A stretch of 64,000 nt of DNA from Saccharothrix sp. HUAS TT1. GTDB lineage: Bacteria; Actinomycetota; Actinomycetes; Mycobacteriales; Pseudonocardiaceae. Positions 49,958-59,054 of this stretch are shown here, one piece after another. Positions within the stretch are counted from its first letter, which is position 1; the number at the start of each line of letters is the position of its first letter. The position numbers were made by a program, and so were the translations under genes. The notes under the pieces are model-generated. The model ran no database searches and was not told where the DNA came from. It saw only the letters and a list, made by a program, of their open reading frames with translations. Where the stretch lies: NCBI RefSeq assembly GCF_040744945.1, contig NZ_CP160453.1, forward strand, positions 806,001-870,000, given 5' to 3'.

Positions 49958-52303
49958 CTAGCCGACGATCTGGCGCAGCTGGTCCAGCAGCTCGGCCCGG
50001 CTGCCGCAGCCCAGCCGCTGCCGGATGCGGGCCACGTGGTGCTCGACGGTCTTCGCCGAGATGAACAGCCGGTCGCCGACCTGCTTGTAGGTCAACCCGC
50101 CGACCACCAGCTCGGCCACCTCGCGCTCGCGGTCGCTGAGCTTGCCCGCGTCGGCCTCCACCGCGGGTTCCGGCTGCTTGCGGGCCGTCGCGGCGGTGCG
50201 CCCCTGCAGCAGCCGGGCGCAGTCCAGCAGCCGCACCATGGCCTGCCGGTCCGACGTGCGGATCGCGGCCTGACCGGCCAGCCGGGCGGCGTCCCACCAC
50301 TGGCCGACCGACTGCAGCGCCCGCGCGGACTCCTCGACCTGGTCGGCGTCCACCTTGCCCGCCAGCACGTCCAGCCAGCTCTCCGCCGCCGTCGACACGA
50401 TGCCCGCGTACCGGCTCCGGTCGCGGCACGCCGCCAGCGACGCCGCGTGCTCCTCCGCCGCGGACGTCTCCTCGGCGATGATCGCCGCGTGCAGCGCGCT
50501 CCAGTGCAGCGGCACGGCCCACAGGCACGGGTCCCCCAGGTCGCGCAACAGGTTCCGGGCCGCCGCGAGGTGCGGCGCGAGCCGGTGCTGGTCGCGCAGC
50601 CGGGCGGCGGCGGTGGCGAACTCGCCCAGCGGCAGGAACGTGAACAGGTCGACGGGGTGCCGCAGCACCGCTTCGCACGCCTGCTCCCACGTGCGCTTCA
50701 ACGTGGCCAGGTCGCTGTTGCGCCGCGCCACGCCGATCTCCAGCGCCACCGCGAACAGCCAGTCGCGCGGCTCCAGCGGCCGACCGGCCTTGCGCAGCGC
50801 CACCAGCACCTCCCGCGCCTGCGCGAGGTTGCCGCGCTGCATCGCGATCCAGCCGCGCAGCAACCGGTGCCGCACGGCCATCAGCGCGCCGCCCGACGAC
50901 GTCGCCACCGCCCGGTCCAGCACCGACTCGGCGACCCCGGGCTCACCGCTGTGCAGCGCCACCAGCGCGGCCAGCGCGGCGGGCGTGTCCGGCAGCAGCA
51001 CCGCACGACCGGCCGGTTCCAGCAACCCCGCCGCGCGCACCAGGGTGGACAGCGCGGTGGTGGCGGGCGACGTCACCGACTCGACCACGCCCCGCGCCAT
51101 CAGCGAGGCGCCGCCCGCCAGCATGGTCGGCGGCGCGACCGGCAGCTCCGCCGCCGGCAGCCGGCCCGTGCCGACCTGCCCGATCACCGCGAACGCCGCC
51201 GAGGTCGAGCTGGGCGACCACCGGTGCAGCTCGGTGCTGCGGGCCAGCTGCCCCCGGTGCGCCAGCGCGATGGCGGCCACCTCGGCCGCCGGGCCGCGGT
51301 GCGCCTGGTCGCCGCCGGTGATCACCCGGTCGGCCAGCCGCAGCGCCGCGTCGAGGTCGCCCGCCATGGCCGACGCCACCGCCCGCCGCACGGCCACGTC
51401 GGCGTTCGGCGTGCCGATCGCGGCGAGCAGCCGGGCCGCCAGCGCCGGGTCGGTCGCCAGCGCCTCGTCCGCCGCCGCCCGGAACACCTCCGCCAGCCCC
51501 GGCCCGACGCCGCCCGCGTCGACCAGCGGCCGGACCAGGTCGAGCACCGGGCCGCCGGACCGCAGCTGCAGCTCGGCCAGCTCCTGCCGCACCGCGATCC
51601 GCCGGTCGGCGCGGCTCAGCGCGGCCACCGCCTGCCGCACCACCGGCGGCAGCGTGCCGTCGGCCGCGACCAGGCCGGTGGCGCGGGCGGCCTCGATCAC
51701 GTCGCCGACCGCGTCCGCGTCGAGCCCGAGCAGCCCGCCGAGCAGGTCCAGCCGCAGCGCCGCGCCCGCCTCGGCGGCCAGCAGGTACTTCTGCACGTCG
51801 GCGTCCAGCCAGTCCAGGTCGGGCCGGAACGACGCCAGCACCTCGGGCGGCGCCTCGGCGGAGGTCGACCCGGCCAGCCGCCGCACGAACCGCGGCACGC
51901 CACCGGTCTGCTGGTGCACGTGGTCGACCAGCCCCCGCGCGGACGCGGGCAGCACCGCCCGCACCTGCTCCCGGGTGAACGGCTCCAGCGTCAGCGACGG
52001 CCGCAGCGACCCGGCCAGCGCCGCCAGCGCCCGCGACCGGGGCCAGGGGCGGTAGGCGACCACCACGTTCTCGTCCCCGCGTTCCACGAGGGCGCGCAGC
52101 GCCAGCAGTTCCGAGTCCGGCAGCAGGTGCGCGTCGTCGACCACCGACGCCCGCGCGCCGGCGTCCTCGAACGCCCGCCTGATCTCCCGCAGCACCGTCG
52201 TCTTGCCGTGCCCGCCGGGCCCGACGACGCCGAGCCGCACCACGGACCCGGCCGCCACGGCCTCCAGCACCCGCACGACCTGCTGGGGCAACACCGGGCT
52301 CAA
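49958..52303 (-). CDS. LuxR-family ATPase regulator, IniR-like
   Basis: A 781-residue LAL-type protein: Walker A GPGGHGKT at 28-35, ASVVDDAHLLPDSELLALRALV (Walker B with sensor), long helical repeats, and a LuxR HTH in the last 60 residues (LSDREREVAELVVGGLTYKQVGDRLF, ISAKTVEHHVARIRQRLGC). It lies beside iniB-iniA-iniC, in the position of mycobacterial IniR (Rv0339c), which activates iniBAC under cell-wall stress. Here its ATG overlaps the Hsp70 gene by 4 bp. IniR identity comes from context and domain layout, not alignment. Confidence 0.8.
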   Translation of the reverse strand: MSPVLPQQVVRVLEAVAAGSVVRLGVVGPGGHGKTTVLREIRRAFEDAGARASVVDDAHLLPDSELLALRALVERGDENVVVAYRPWPRSRALAALAGSLRPSLTLEPFTREQVRAVLPASARGLVDHVHQQTGGVPRFVRRLAGSTSAEAPPEVLASFRPDLDWLDADVQKYLLAAEAGAALRLDLLGGLLGLDADAVGDVIEAARATGLVAADGTLPPVVRQAVAALSRADRRIAVRQELAELQLRSGGPVLDLVRPLVDAGGVGPGLAEVFRAAADEALATDPALAARLLAAIGTPNADVAVRRAVASAMAGDLDAALRLADRVITGGDQAHRGPAAEVAAIALAHRGQLARSTELHRWSPSSTSAAFAVIGQVGTGRLPAAELPVAPPTMLAGGASLMARGVVESVTSPATTALSTLVRAAGLLEPAGRAVLLPDTPAALAALVALHSGEPGVAESVLDRAVATSSGGALMAVRHRLLRGWIAMQRGNLAQAREVLVALRKAGRPLEPRDWLFAVALEIGVARRNSDLATLKRTWEQACEAVLRHPVDLFTFLPLGEFATAAARLRDQHRLAPHLAAARNLLRDLGDPCLWAVPLHWSALHAAIIAEETSAAEEHAASLAACRDRSRYAGIVSTAAESWLDVLAGKVDADQVEESARALQSVGQWWDAARLAGQAAIRTSDRQAMVRLLDCARLLQGRTAATARKQPEPAVEADAGKLSDREREVAELVVGGLTYKQVGDRLFISAKTVEHHVARIRQRLGCGSRAELLDQLRQIVG

Positions 52304-53592
52304 CGGCCATCCTCGGGGTCACGGGCACGGCGCTGCCCACCGGTCACCGCGAGCCCGCGCACGACGCGCTTGACCGTGCGCCGCTCGGGCAGCTCCAGCG
52401 GTGTGATGTCGACGGGCGGTCGGGGCGGCGGGGCGGTGAACTCCGCTTCCGGCGCCTCCAGGCCGCCCACGGGGAACCTCAGCAGCGGGTCGTCGTCGCG
52501 CACCATGACCGACGTCTCGATCGGCTCCGGCTCGGCGTCCGGCCCGACCACGAGCCGCCGGGCCGCCAGCGCCGCGCCCTTCACCACCGAGGTCTCGGGC
52601 GCGGCCTCCAGCACCACCCGGCCGGGCACGGCCGCCGCCACCAGCGGGATGCGGGCGCTGCCGCCGACCAGCACGGTCACCTCCACCCCGGCCGCGACCC
52701 GGCCGAACACCGCGGCGGCCTGCTCGACGTCGGCCCGGATCAGGTCCTCGAACCGCGCCCTGGTGATCGGCACGTCCACCCGCCCGGACGGCAGGTGCAC
52801 CGGGATCGAGGTCTCCACCGCGCCGGACAGCATCCGCTTGGCCGCCTCGCAGTCGCGGCGCAGCCGGGCGAACAGGCCGCGGGTGCGCGGGTCGTCGGCG
52901 TCCAGCTCGGCCAGCTCCCGGCCGAGCGACGCGCGGACGTGGGCGAACACCGTGTCGTCGAAGTCGACGCCCGCCGCGTGGTCGACGCCCTCGACGGCGT
53001 GCACCAGCTCGAAACCGCGGCCGACCACGGACGCGCTGAACGCGTGGCTGCCCAGGCTGAACACGCCGAGGGACCCGGCGGACGACCGGCTGAACGCGTG
53101 GCTCTCGGCCGCCGCCACCGGTTCCGGCACCAGCGACGCCTCCACGCCGACCGCCCGCAGCGCGCGGTGCGTCAAGCCCTTGGCGTGCGCGCCCCAGGCG
53201 GGTGGGTGGGCCAGCACGACGTGCGCCGGCCGTTCGCCCTCGCGGGCCGCGACCTGGTCGACCACCCACATCACCACGAGCGCGGTCAGCTCCTCGGCCG
53301 GGAACCACCGGCCGCCGGTGGGGTCCGAGCCGAGCAGCACCGGCACGGCGTCGCCGACGCGGCGGCTGAAGCCGGTGGCCGTCCACCGGGGGTCGCCCGG
53401 CTCGCCGACCGCGAACGCGCCGGCCGCCGTGAGCTGGAGCGTCGTCGCCACGCCCCCGCCCGGACCGCCCAGGCCGACCACCTCGGGCTCGGTCCGGCCC
53501 GTCCCGCCCAGCCGGCAGAGGGCCGCGGCGGTGCGCGTGGTGCCCACGTCGACCCCGAGGACGTACGGCAACTCGGAGGCCCCCTCACTCAC
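52300..53592 (-). CDS. Hsp70-family (actin-like ATPase) protein
   Basis: The 430-residue protein has the ATPase fold: VLGVDVGTTRTAAAL (phosphate 1), SLGVFSLGSHAFSASVVG (phosphate 2, usually DLGGGT), VLVGGSARIPLVAAAV (adenosine) and EPVAAAESHAF. The peptide-binding half of DnaK is missing, replaced by a short Pro-rich end, so it is not a housekeeping chaperone. It probably helps the LuxR ATPase sense or assemble, since the two overlap by 4 bp and form a divergent unit with iniBAC. Substitutions in the phosphate-2 loop may weaken hydrolysis. Confidence 0.85.
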   Translation of the reverse strand: MSEGASELPYVLGVDVGTTRTAAALCRLGGTGRTEPEVVGLGGPGGGVATTLQLTAAGAFAVGEPGDPRWTATGFSRRVGDAVPVLLGSDPTGGRWFPAEELTALVVMWVVDQVAAREGERPAHVVLAHPPAWGAHAKGLTHRALRAVGVEASLVPEPVAAAESHAFSRSSAGSLGVFSLGSHAFSASVVGRGFELVHAVEGVDHAAGVDFDDTVFAHVRASLGRELAELDADDPRTRGLFARLRRDCEAAKRMLSGAVETSIPVHLPSGRVDVPITRARFEDLIRADVEQAAAVFGRVAAGVEVTVLVGGSARIPLVAAAVPGRVVLEAAPETSVVKGAALAARRLVVGPDAEPEPIETSVMVRDDDPLLRFPVGGLEAPEAEFTAPPPRPPVDITPLELPERRTVKRVVRGLAVTGGQRRARDPEDGR

Positions 53593-53812
53593 CTGATCGA
53601 AGTACGGCGATACCTACACGGGGAGCGGGAGGGCCACAAGCGCATCCCCTAATCCCCTAGGGAGTGAACGAGAACCACCCCATCGTGGATGCGCCATCTA
53701 CTGGGAGTAATCCCCGATGGCCGGGGGTCCCCCCGGTCGTACGTTGATCACCAAGCCGCCCTACCCCTGCCGGGCCGGCTACCCGCGTCCTACCTACCAG
53801 GAGAAATCCATC
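53593..53812. promoter_or_regulatory. Divergent ini promoter region
   Basis: 220 bp between the Hsp70 and iniB genes. TAATCCCC occurs twice (53650-53657 and 53708-53715), and CCCTAGGG (53655-53662) is palindromic next to the first. GGGAGTAATCCCC (53703-53715) is an inverted pair. CCGGGGG-T-CCCCCCGG near 53721-53736 can fold. These are candidate IniR sites. AGGAGA precedes the iniB ATG. Confidence 0.5.
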
Positions 53813-54709
53813 ATGGGCTCCAGCCCCAACACGCTGCACGACTTCGTCCTCGACCTGCTGAGCGACCCGACCGCGCTGGCCGACTTCCAGGCCGACGCCG
53901 AGGGCACCCTGGCCAAGGCGGGCCTGAGCGACATCAGCGCCCTGGACGTGCAGGAAGTCATCCCGCTGGTGCTCGACTACGTGCCGACCGGGAGCCTGCC
54001 CGCTCTCGACGGCTCGGTGCTCGAGGACCTGCCGCTCGACCTGCTCGACGCGGGTCAGGCCGGCGCGATCTTCCACCTCAAGGCCGTCACCGACCAGCTC
54101 GCCGTGTCGGGCGCCACCGGCGCCGGCGACCTGAAGGCCGCCGTGGCGGGCACGCTCAGCGCGGACGCCGACGGCCTGTCCGTCTTCGGGGGCGTGTCGA
54201 GCTGGGACCTGCTCGACGCGTCCGGGGCTGCCGCGATCGACGTCGAGGGCGACTTCTCCGCGGTGGGTGACGTGACCGACACCCTGGACGGCACGCTGTC
54301 CACCGCCGGTCAGGCCACCGGCCTGGCCTCCACGGCGACGGGCGGGCTGGACGGCGCCCTCGCCACCGCGGGTGGGGTCACCGGCTCGCTGCCGGACGCG
54401 GACGGCCTGACCAGCACCGCGTTCGGCGCCGTCGACACGCTCCAGGGCGTGCTCGGCAACGTGACCGGTGGCCTCACCGGCTCCCTGCCGGTGAACGTCG
54501 GCCACGACCTGCAGCTCCCGGGCCTGCCCGAGCTGTCCGGCGACACCAACGGCCTGACCGACCTCGACGCCGCCCCCCTGTCCGGCGTGACCGAGACCGT
54601 CGCGAGCACCGCGGGCCTCGGCGGCGTGGTGAGCAACGTCACCGGCGCGGTCGACGGCCTCGACCTCCCGGTGGTCGACAAGCTCGACGTGGACGACCTG
54701 CTCTTCTGA
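53813..54709 (+). CDS. iniB: IniB-like protein
   Basis: A 298-residue Gly/Ala/Ser/Asp-rich protein from the ATG at 53813. Its N-terminus (LHDFVLDLLSDPTALADFQADAEGTLAKAGLSDI) is the IniB N-terminal domain. Repetitive TLSTAGQATGLAST- and SLPDADGLTS-like stretches follow and it ends with DKLDVDDLLF. It has no signal peptide. In mycobacteria iniB is induced by isoniazid and ethambutol and is first in the iniBAC operon; the molecular role is unclear. It is shorter than the 479-residue M. tuberculosis form. A strong hairpin separates it from iniA. Confidence 0.85.
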   Translation: MGSSPNTLHDFVLDLLSDPTALADFQADAEGTLAKAGLSDISALDVQEVIPLVLDYVPTGSLPALDGSVLEDLPLDLLDAGQAGAIFHLKAVTDQLAVSGATGAGDLKAAVAGTLSADADGLSVFGGVSSWDLLDASGAAAIDVEGDFSAVGDVTDTLDGTLSTAGQATGLASTATGGLDGALATAGGVTGSLPDADGLTSTAFGAVDTLQGVLGNVTGGLTGSLPVNVGHDLQLPGLPELSGDTNGLTDLDAAPLSGVTETVASTAGLGGVVSNVTGAVDGLDLPVVDKLDVDDLLF

Positions 54710-54727
54710 GCACCGGAACACCGGCGG

Positions 54728-54760
54728 GGGCCGGTCCTGTCCACCGGACAGGACCGGCCC
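54728..54760 (+). terminator. Hairpin between iniB and iniA
   Basis: A perfect 15-bp stem with a 3-nt loop (GGGCCGGTCCTGTCC-ACC-GGACAGGACCGGCCC), followed by TCTCGCGTTC. It is strong enough to attenuate transcription, so iniA may be expressed at a lower level than iniB, or has its own promoter in the remaining 53 bp. Confidence 0.75.
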
Positions 54761-54813
54761 TCTCGCGTTCACAGACTTTCACCCAGACGGGTTTTACCGG
54801 CACACTCTGTGAC

Positions 54814-56616
54814 GTGATGTCCGCGCCTTGGCTCGACGTGCTCGACGACACGATCCGGGCTTGCGCTGCGCACAACCGGCCCGACCTGGCCGAACGGTTG
54901 CGCGACAAGCGCGCCCGCCAGCTCGACCCCAAGCTCCGGGTGCTCGTGATCGGCGAGCCCGGCCAGGGCAAGAGCCAGCTCGTGAACGCGATGGTGAACG
55001 CACCCGTGTGCGCGGTGGGCGACGACGCCACCACCACCGTTCCCACGTTCGTGCAGCACGCCGAGACGCCGTCGGCGGCGCTCGTGCGCGGCGCGACCAT
55101 CGCCAACACCCCCACCGAGCGCATCCCCGTGCCGATCGACCAGCTCGCCACCGAGGTGGGCCACGGCGGCGACGTGGTGCGCGCCGAGGTCGGCATCCCC
55201 CGGGCGCTGCTCGACTCCGGCCTGGTGCTCATCGACACCCCCGGCGTCGGCGACCTGCGGCCCGCGCACACCGCGAGCACGTTCGCCGCGCTGCTCCAGG
55301 CGGACGCCGTGCTCATGGTCTCCGACGCCACCGCCGAGCTGACCGGCTCCGAGCTCGAACTGCTCAAGCAGGTCATGACGTCCTGCCCGAACGTCACCGT
55401 GGTGCTCACCAAGATCGACATCGCCGCCCAGTGGCGCCGCGTGCTGGAGCGCAACCGCGCCCACCTGGCCCGCGCCGGCGTCACCGCCAAGCTCATCCCG
55501 GTGTCCGCGACCCTCCGGCTGCGCGCGGCCAAGACCGGCGACAAGGCCCTCAACGCCGAATCCGGCTTCCCGGAACTGCTGACCTGCGTCCAGCAGGACA
55601 TCGTCGCCGCCGCCGACGTCCTCGCCCGCCGCACCGTCGCCGTCGCCACCGCGTCCGCGATCAAGCAGCTCGTCACCCCCGTCCGCGAGGAGCTGGCGAC
55701 CCGCTCCGCCCAGGGCGCCGGGGAGACCATCGCCGCGCTCAACGAGGCGCAGCGCCGCATCGACGAGCTGCGCCGCCGCTCGGCCCGCTGGCAGACCGTG
55801 TTGGCCGACGAGATGGCCGACCTGGTCTCCGACATCGAGTACGACCTGCGCGACCGCACCCGCCGGATCCTGCGCGAGGTGGAGAAGACCTTCGAGACCG
55901 CCGACCCGGCCCTGGGCTGGGACCGGTTCGAGGCGTGGCTGGAGGACAACCTCACCGAGGCCGCGACGACGAACTTCGCCTGGCTGCTCGACCGGTCCGA
56001 GTGGGTGGCGGAGAAGGTCGCCAAGAGCTTCCCGGTCGTCCGCGACGACCTGCTGCCCGAGTCCGTCTTCCCGGACGACGTGCTGGACCGCGTCGCGCCG
56101 ATGGACAAGCCGGTGATCGAGAAGTTCAGCGTGATGCAGAAGGCGTTCACCGGGCTCAAGGGCTCCTACGGCGGCGTCCTGATGTTCGGCCTGGCCACCA
56201 GCCTGGCCGGGATGCCGCTCCTCAACGCCATCTCCCTCGGCGCGGGCGCGCTGTTCGGCGGCAAGTCCATCATGGACGAGGGCGACCAACGCCTGCGCCG
56301 CCGCCAGGCCGCCGCCAAGGCCGCCGCCGCGCGGCACGTGGACGACTTCTTCCTCAAGTTCAGCAAGGACTGCCGCGACGCCGCCCGGCACATCCAGCGG
56401 AGCCTGCGCACCCACTTCGCCACCCTGGCCGAGGAGCTGCAGGAGACGCTGCTCGAATCGGCCCGCAGCGCCCGCCGCGCCGTGCAGGAGGACAACACGG
56501 AGCGCGAGCGGCGCAGCCGTGACGCCAAGCGCGAGCTGGACCAGCTCGTCGGCCTGTACCAACGGGTCCAGGCGCTGGCCGGCGGACAGGCCCCGCCGCT
56601 GGGGATCAGCGCGTGA
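54814..56616 (+). CDS. iniA: IniA-like dynamin-family GTPase
   Basis: A 600-residue bacterial dynamin-like protein starting at GTG (54814) or ATG (54817). G1 is GEPGQGKS, G2 the DDATTTVPT, G3 LIDTPGVGD, and G4 LTKID. Helical stalk and tip follow, with a hydrophobic paddle-like stretch near 455-490 (GVLMFGLATSLAGMPLLNAISLGAGALFGG). IniA tubulates and maintains the membrane under drug stress in mycobacteria, and forms a pair with IniC. The gene overlaps iniC by 4 bp, and the length fits IniA (640). Confidence 0.9.
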   Translation: MMSAPWLDVLDDTIRACAAHNRPDLAERLRDKRARQLDPKLRVLVIGEPGQGKSQLVNAMVNAPVCAVGDDATTTVPTFVQHAETPSAALVRGATIANTPTERIPVPIDQLATEVGHGGDVVRAEVGIPRALLDSGLVLIDTPGVGDLRPAHTASTFAALLQADAVLMVSDATAELTGSELELLKQVMTSCPNVTVVLTKIDIAAQWRRVLERNRAHLARAGVTAKLIPVSATLRLRAAKTGDKALNAESGFPELLTCVQQDIVAAADVLARRTVAVATASAIKQLVTPVREELATRSAQGAGETIAALNEAQRRIDELRRRSARWQTVLADEMADLVSDIEYDLRDRTRRILREVEKTFETADPALGWDRFEAWLEDNLTEAATTNFAWLLDRSEWVAEKVAKSFPVVRDDLLPESVFPDDVLDRVAPMDKPVIEKFSVMQKAFTGLKGSYGGVLMFGLATSLAGMPLLNAISLGAGALFGGKSIMDEGDQRLRRRQAAAKAAAARHVDDFFLKFSKDCRDAARHIQRSLRTHFATLAEELQETLLESARSARRAVQEDNTERERRSRDAKRELDQLVGLYQRVQALAGGQAPPLGISA

Positions 56617-57980
56617 CGTTGGAGGACGAGGTCTGGGCGCTGCTGGAGGACGCCCTGGCGGTCTACCGCGACAGCCCCCGCGCCGTCGGCTGGTTGCGCA
56701 GCCACCAGGCGCGCTTCGGCGAGCCCGTCCGCGTGGCCGTCGCGGGCGCACCCCGTTCGGGCAAGTCCACCGTCGTCAGCGCCCTGGTCGGCGAGGAGTT
56801 CGCCCCCACCGGGACCACCACGTGGTACCAGGACGGCCCCCAGCCCAAAGCCTATGCGGGCCAGTACGAAGTCCCCCTGGTCCGCCGTGACGGCAAGGCC
56901 CACGTCGACGCGCCGGACGCCGAGCGCGTGGTGGTCGAGTGGCCGTCCCGGTCACTGCGCGACCTGACCCTGATCGACACCCCCGCCGGCGCGCCCGTCG
57001 AGCAGGTCTACGGCGAAGCGGACGCCGTCCTCTACCTGACCCGGCACCTGCACACCACCGACCTGCAGTACCTGCAAACCGCGCACGACCACCCCGTCAC
57101 CCGCATCGCACCGGTCAACACGGTCCTGGTGCTGGCCCGCGCCGACGAGATCGGCGGCGGCCGGATCGACGCCCTGTCCTCCGCCAAGCAGATCGCCCGC
57201 CGCTACCGCCGTGAAGCGGCGGTCACCCCGCTGTGCCAGAACGTCGTCGCCGTGGCCGGCCTCCTGGCGGTCGCCGCCCGAACCGCTCGCCCGGACGAGT
57301 TCGCCGCCCTGACCGCCCTGGCCTCCCTGCCGCGCACCGAGCTGGACGAGTACCTGCTGTCCACCGACCGCTTCACCGCCGACGACTTCCCGGTGCGCCT
57401 GCCACCCGCCACCCGCCGAACCCTGGTCGACCGCTACGGCATCTTCGGCGTCCGCCTGACCACCACCCTGATCCGCCAGGGCTTCGACACCCAGGTCAAG
57501 CTGACCGGCCAACTCGTCCAGCGCAGCGGCCTCGGCGAACTGCGCGACTCGATCGGCATCTACTTCACCGAACGCCGCGAAGTCCTCAAGGCCCGCTCCG
57601 CCCTCCTCGGCCTCGACGTCGTCCTCCGCGCCGAACCGAGGCCAACCGCCCTCGCCCTGGCCGCCGCCGTCGAACGAATCCTCGCCTCCGCCCACGACTT
57701 CCGCGAGCTGCGCCTGCTCGCCGCCCTCCAGGGCGGTCGCACCAAGCTCCCCGCCGACCTCGACACCGAAGCCGCCCGCCTGGTGGGCGGCCTGGGCACC
57801 AACCCCGTGGTCCGCCTGGGCCTGGACCACGAACCAACCGAAACCGAACTGCGCGAAACCGCCGAGACCACCCTGAGCCGCTGGCGCGACCACGCCACCG
57901 ACCCCACCCTCGACCACTCCCAACGCCGCGCCGCCGCCATCGTCATCCGCAGCTGCGAAGAAATCCTCGCCACCCCCTGA
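56613..57980 (+). CDS. iniC: IniC-like dynamin-family GTPase
   Basis: A 455-residue GTPase overlapping iniA by 4 bp (GTGA). Its G1 loop is GAPRSGKST, G3 is LIDTPAGAP (Gly to Ala change), and LARADEI replaces the canonical TKxD, so nucleotide specificity may be altered. C-terminal helices (LRDSIGIYFTERREVLKARSALLGLD, and REL-rich) follow. In M. tuberculosis IniC is 493 residues and works with IniA. No clear membrane paddle, which suggests that IniA is the membrane partner. Confidence 0.87.
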   Translation: MTLEDEVWALLEDALAVYRDSPRAVGWLRSHQARFGEPVRVAVAGAPRSGKSTVVSALVGEEFAPTGTTTWYQDGPQPKAYAGQYEVPLVRRDGKAHVDAPDAERVVVEWPSRSLRDLTLIDTPAGAPVEQVYGEADAVLYLTRHLHTTDLQYLQTAHDHPVTRIAPVNTVLVLARADEIGGGRIDALSSAKQIARRYRREAAVTPLCQNVVAVAGLLAVAARTARPDEFAALTALASLPRTELDEYLLSTDRFTADDFPVRLPPATRRTLVDRYGIFGVRLTTTLIRQGFDTQVKLTGQLVQRSGLGELRDSIGIYFTERREVLKARSALLGLDVVLRAEPRPTALALAAAVERILASAHDFRELRLLAALQGGRTKLPADLDTEAARLVGGLGTNPVVRLGLDHEPTETELRETAETTLSRWRDHATDPTLDHSQRRAAAIVIRSCEEILATP

Positions 57981-58010
57981 CCGACAACGGACCCGCCGCC
58001 CACCAGCCGG

Positions 58011-58162
58011 ACTTGAGCGTTGAACTCGCGGTACCTGAGCGTTCGACTCGGTGGTCCTGAACGTTCGACTCGCGGCACGCCGGCGTTCGACTCGCGCCGC
58101 TGAACGTTGAACTCAGGGCTCCCCGACGTAGGACTCTCGCGGCTGGGAGGTAGGACACGCGG
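58011..58162. repeat. Repeat cluster C, about seven units
   Basis: Forward units such as GAGCGTTGAACTCGCGG, GAGCGTTCGACTCGG, GAACGTTCGACTCGCGG, GCGTTCGACTCGCG, GAACGTTGAACTCAGGG, GACGTAGGACTCTCGCGG, GAGGTAGGACACGCGG, about 21 bp apart, between the iniC and LysR stop codons. The last unit (TAGGACACGCG) touches the stop of the minus-strand gene exactly as in cluster A. Confidence 0.8.
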
Positions 58163-59005
58163 TCAGGTCAGGGCGGCGGTCACGGCGCGGACGGCGGCCG
58201 AGGGGGTGCGGCGGGGGTCGGTGACCAGGAACAGCGTGCTGTCGGGCAGTTCGCGCACCCGCTGCAACGTCCCCGCGTCCAACTGCTCCGCCACCGCGAC
58301 CCGGGGCAGCACCGTCCACCCCAACCCCGCCACCACGCACGACCGCACCGCCTCGATGCTCCCGAACCGCGTGATGTCGGGCGCCGCCGACAGCTCCCGC
58401 ACGAACCGGTCGCTGTACGAGCACCCCTCCTCCAGCAGGAAGTACCGCTCGTCCAGCACCACGCCCGGCGCCGACACCAGCTCGATGGGCTCCGCCCCGA
58501 TCGCGGTCACCTCCAACCCGGGCGCGACGACCGAGTCCTCCAGCACCAGCGCCAGGTCCAACGTGCCGTTGCGCACCCCGGCGATGCCCTGCCGGGTCCC
58601 CGACGGCGACAGGTGCACCGAGATCCCCGGCCACCGCATCACCACGTCCGCGATCCGCTGCGGCAACCGGTAGGCGCACACCGATTCGGGCGCGGCCATC
58701 CGCACGTCGCCCTCCACCGCCGTGCTGCCGCGCACCGCGTCCCGCAGCCGCTGCTCGGCCGACAGCACCTCGCGCGCGTGCTCGACCGCCTGACGCCCCG
58801 CCTCGGTCAACCGCGACCCGCTGGGCAGCCGGTCGAACAGCCGGGCTCCGAGGTTCCGCTCCAGGGCCTTGACCTGGCTCGTCACCGTGGATTGCACGAG
58901 GTGCAGCTCCGCCGCGGTGGCGGTGAAGCTGCCCGTGCGCGCGAGCACCAGGAGGGTGCGCAGGAGGCGGGTGTCCACCACATCGACAATACCGATGAGC
59001 ACCAT
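58163..59005 (-). CDS. LysR-family transcriptional regulator
   Basis: A 280-residue regulator. The HTH reads RLLRTLLVLARTGSFTATAAELHLVQSTVTSQVKALERNLGARLFDRLPSG, then a periplasmic-binding-like effector domain (VRMAAPESVCAYRLPQRIADVVMRWPGISVHL). The ATG at 59005 is given; a GTG at 58978 (VDTRLLRTL) would start at the usual LysR position. It is divergent from the PhzF gene, 49 bp away, and probably regulates it through ATCG-N7-CGAT at 59014. The effector is unknown. Confidence 0.88.
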   Translation of the reverse strand: MVLIGIVDVVDTRLLRTLLVLARTGSFTATAAELHLVQSTVTSQVKALERNLGARLFDRLPSGSRLTEAGRQAVEHAREVLSAEQRLRDAVRGSTAVEGDVRMAAPESVCAYRLPQRIADVVMRWPGISVHLSPSGTRQGIAGVRNGTLDLALVLEDSVVAPGLEVTAIGAEPIELVSAPGVVLDERYFLLEEGCSYSDRFVRELSAAPDITRFGSIEAVRSCVVAGLGWTVLPRVAVAEQLDAGTLQRVRELPDSTLFLVTDPRRTPSAAVRAVTAALT

Positions 59006-59013
59006 CACGCAGA

Positions 59014-59028
59014 ATCGTTGGACTCGAT
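59014..59028. promoter_or_regulatory. LysR box
   Basis: ATCG-N7-CGAT, a 15-bp palindrome with the length typical of LysR-type sites (T-N11-A family), in the 49-bp space between the divergent lysR and phzF-like genes. Confidence 0.5.
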
Positions 59029-59054
59029 ACGCCCCGCTGGGGGACGCTACGACC

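Noticed and set aside
52300..53592. Housekeeping DnaK
   Set aside because: No substrate-binding half, no grpE or dnaJ neighbours and a changed phosphate-2 loop.
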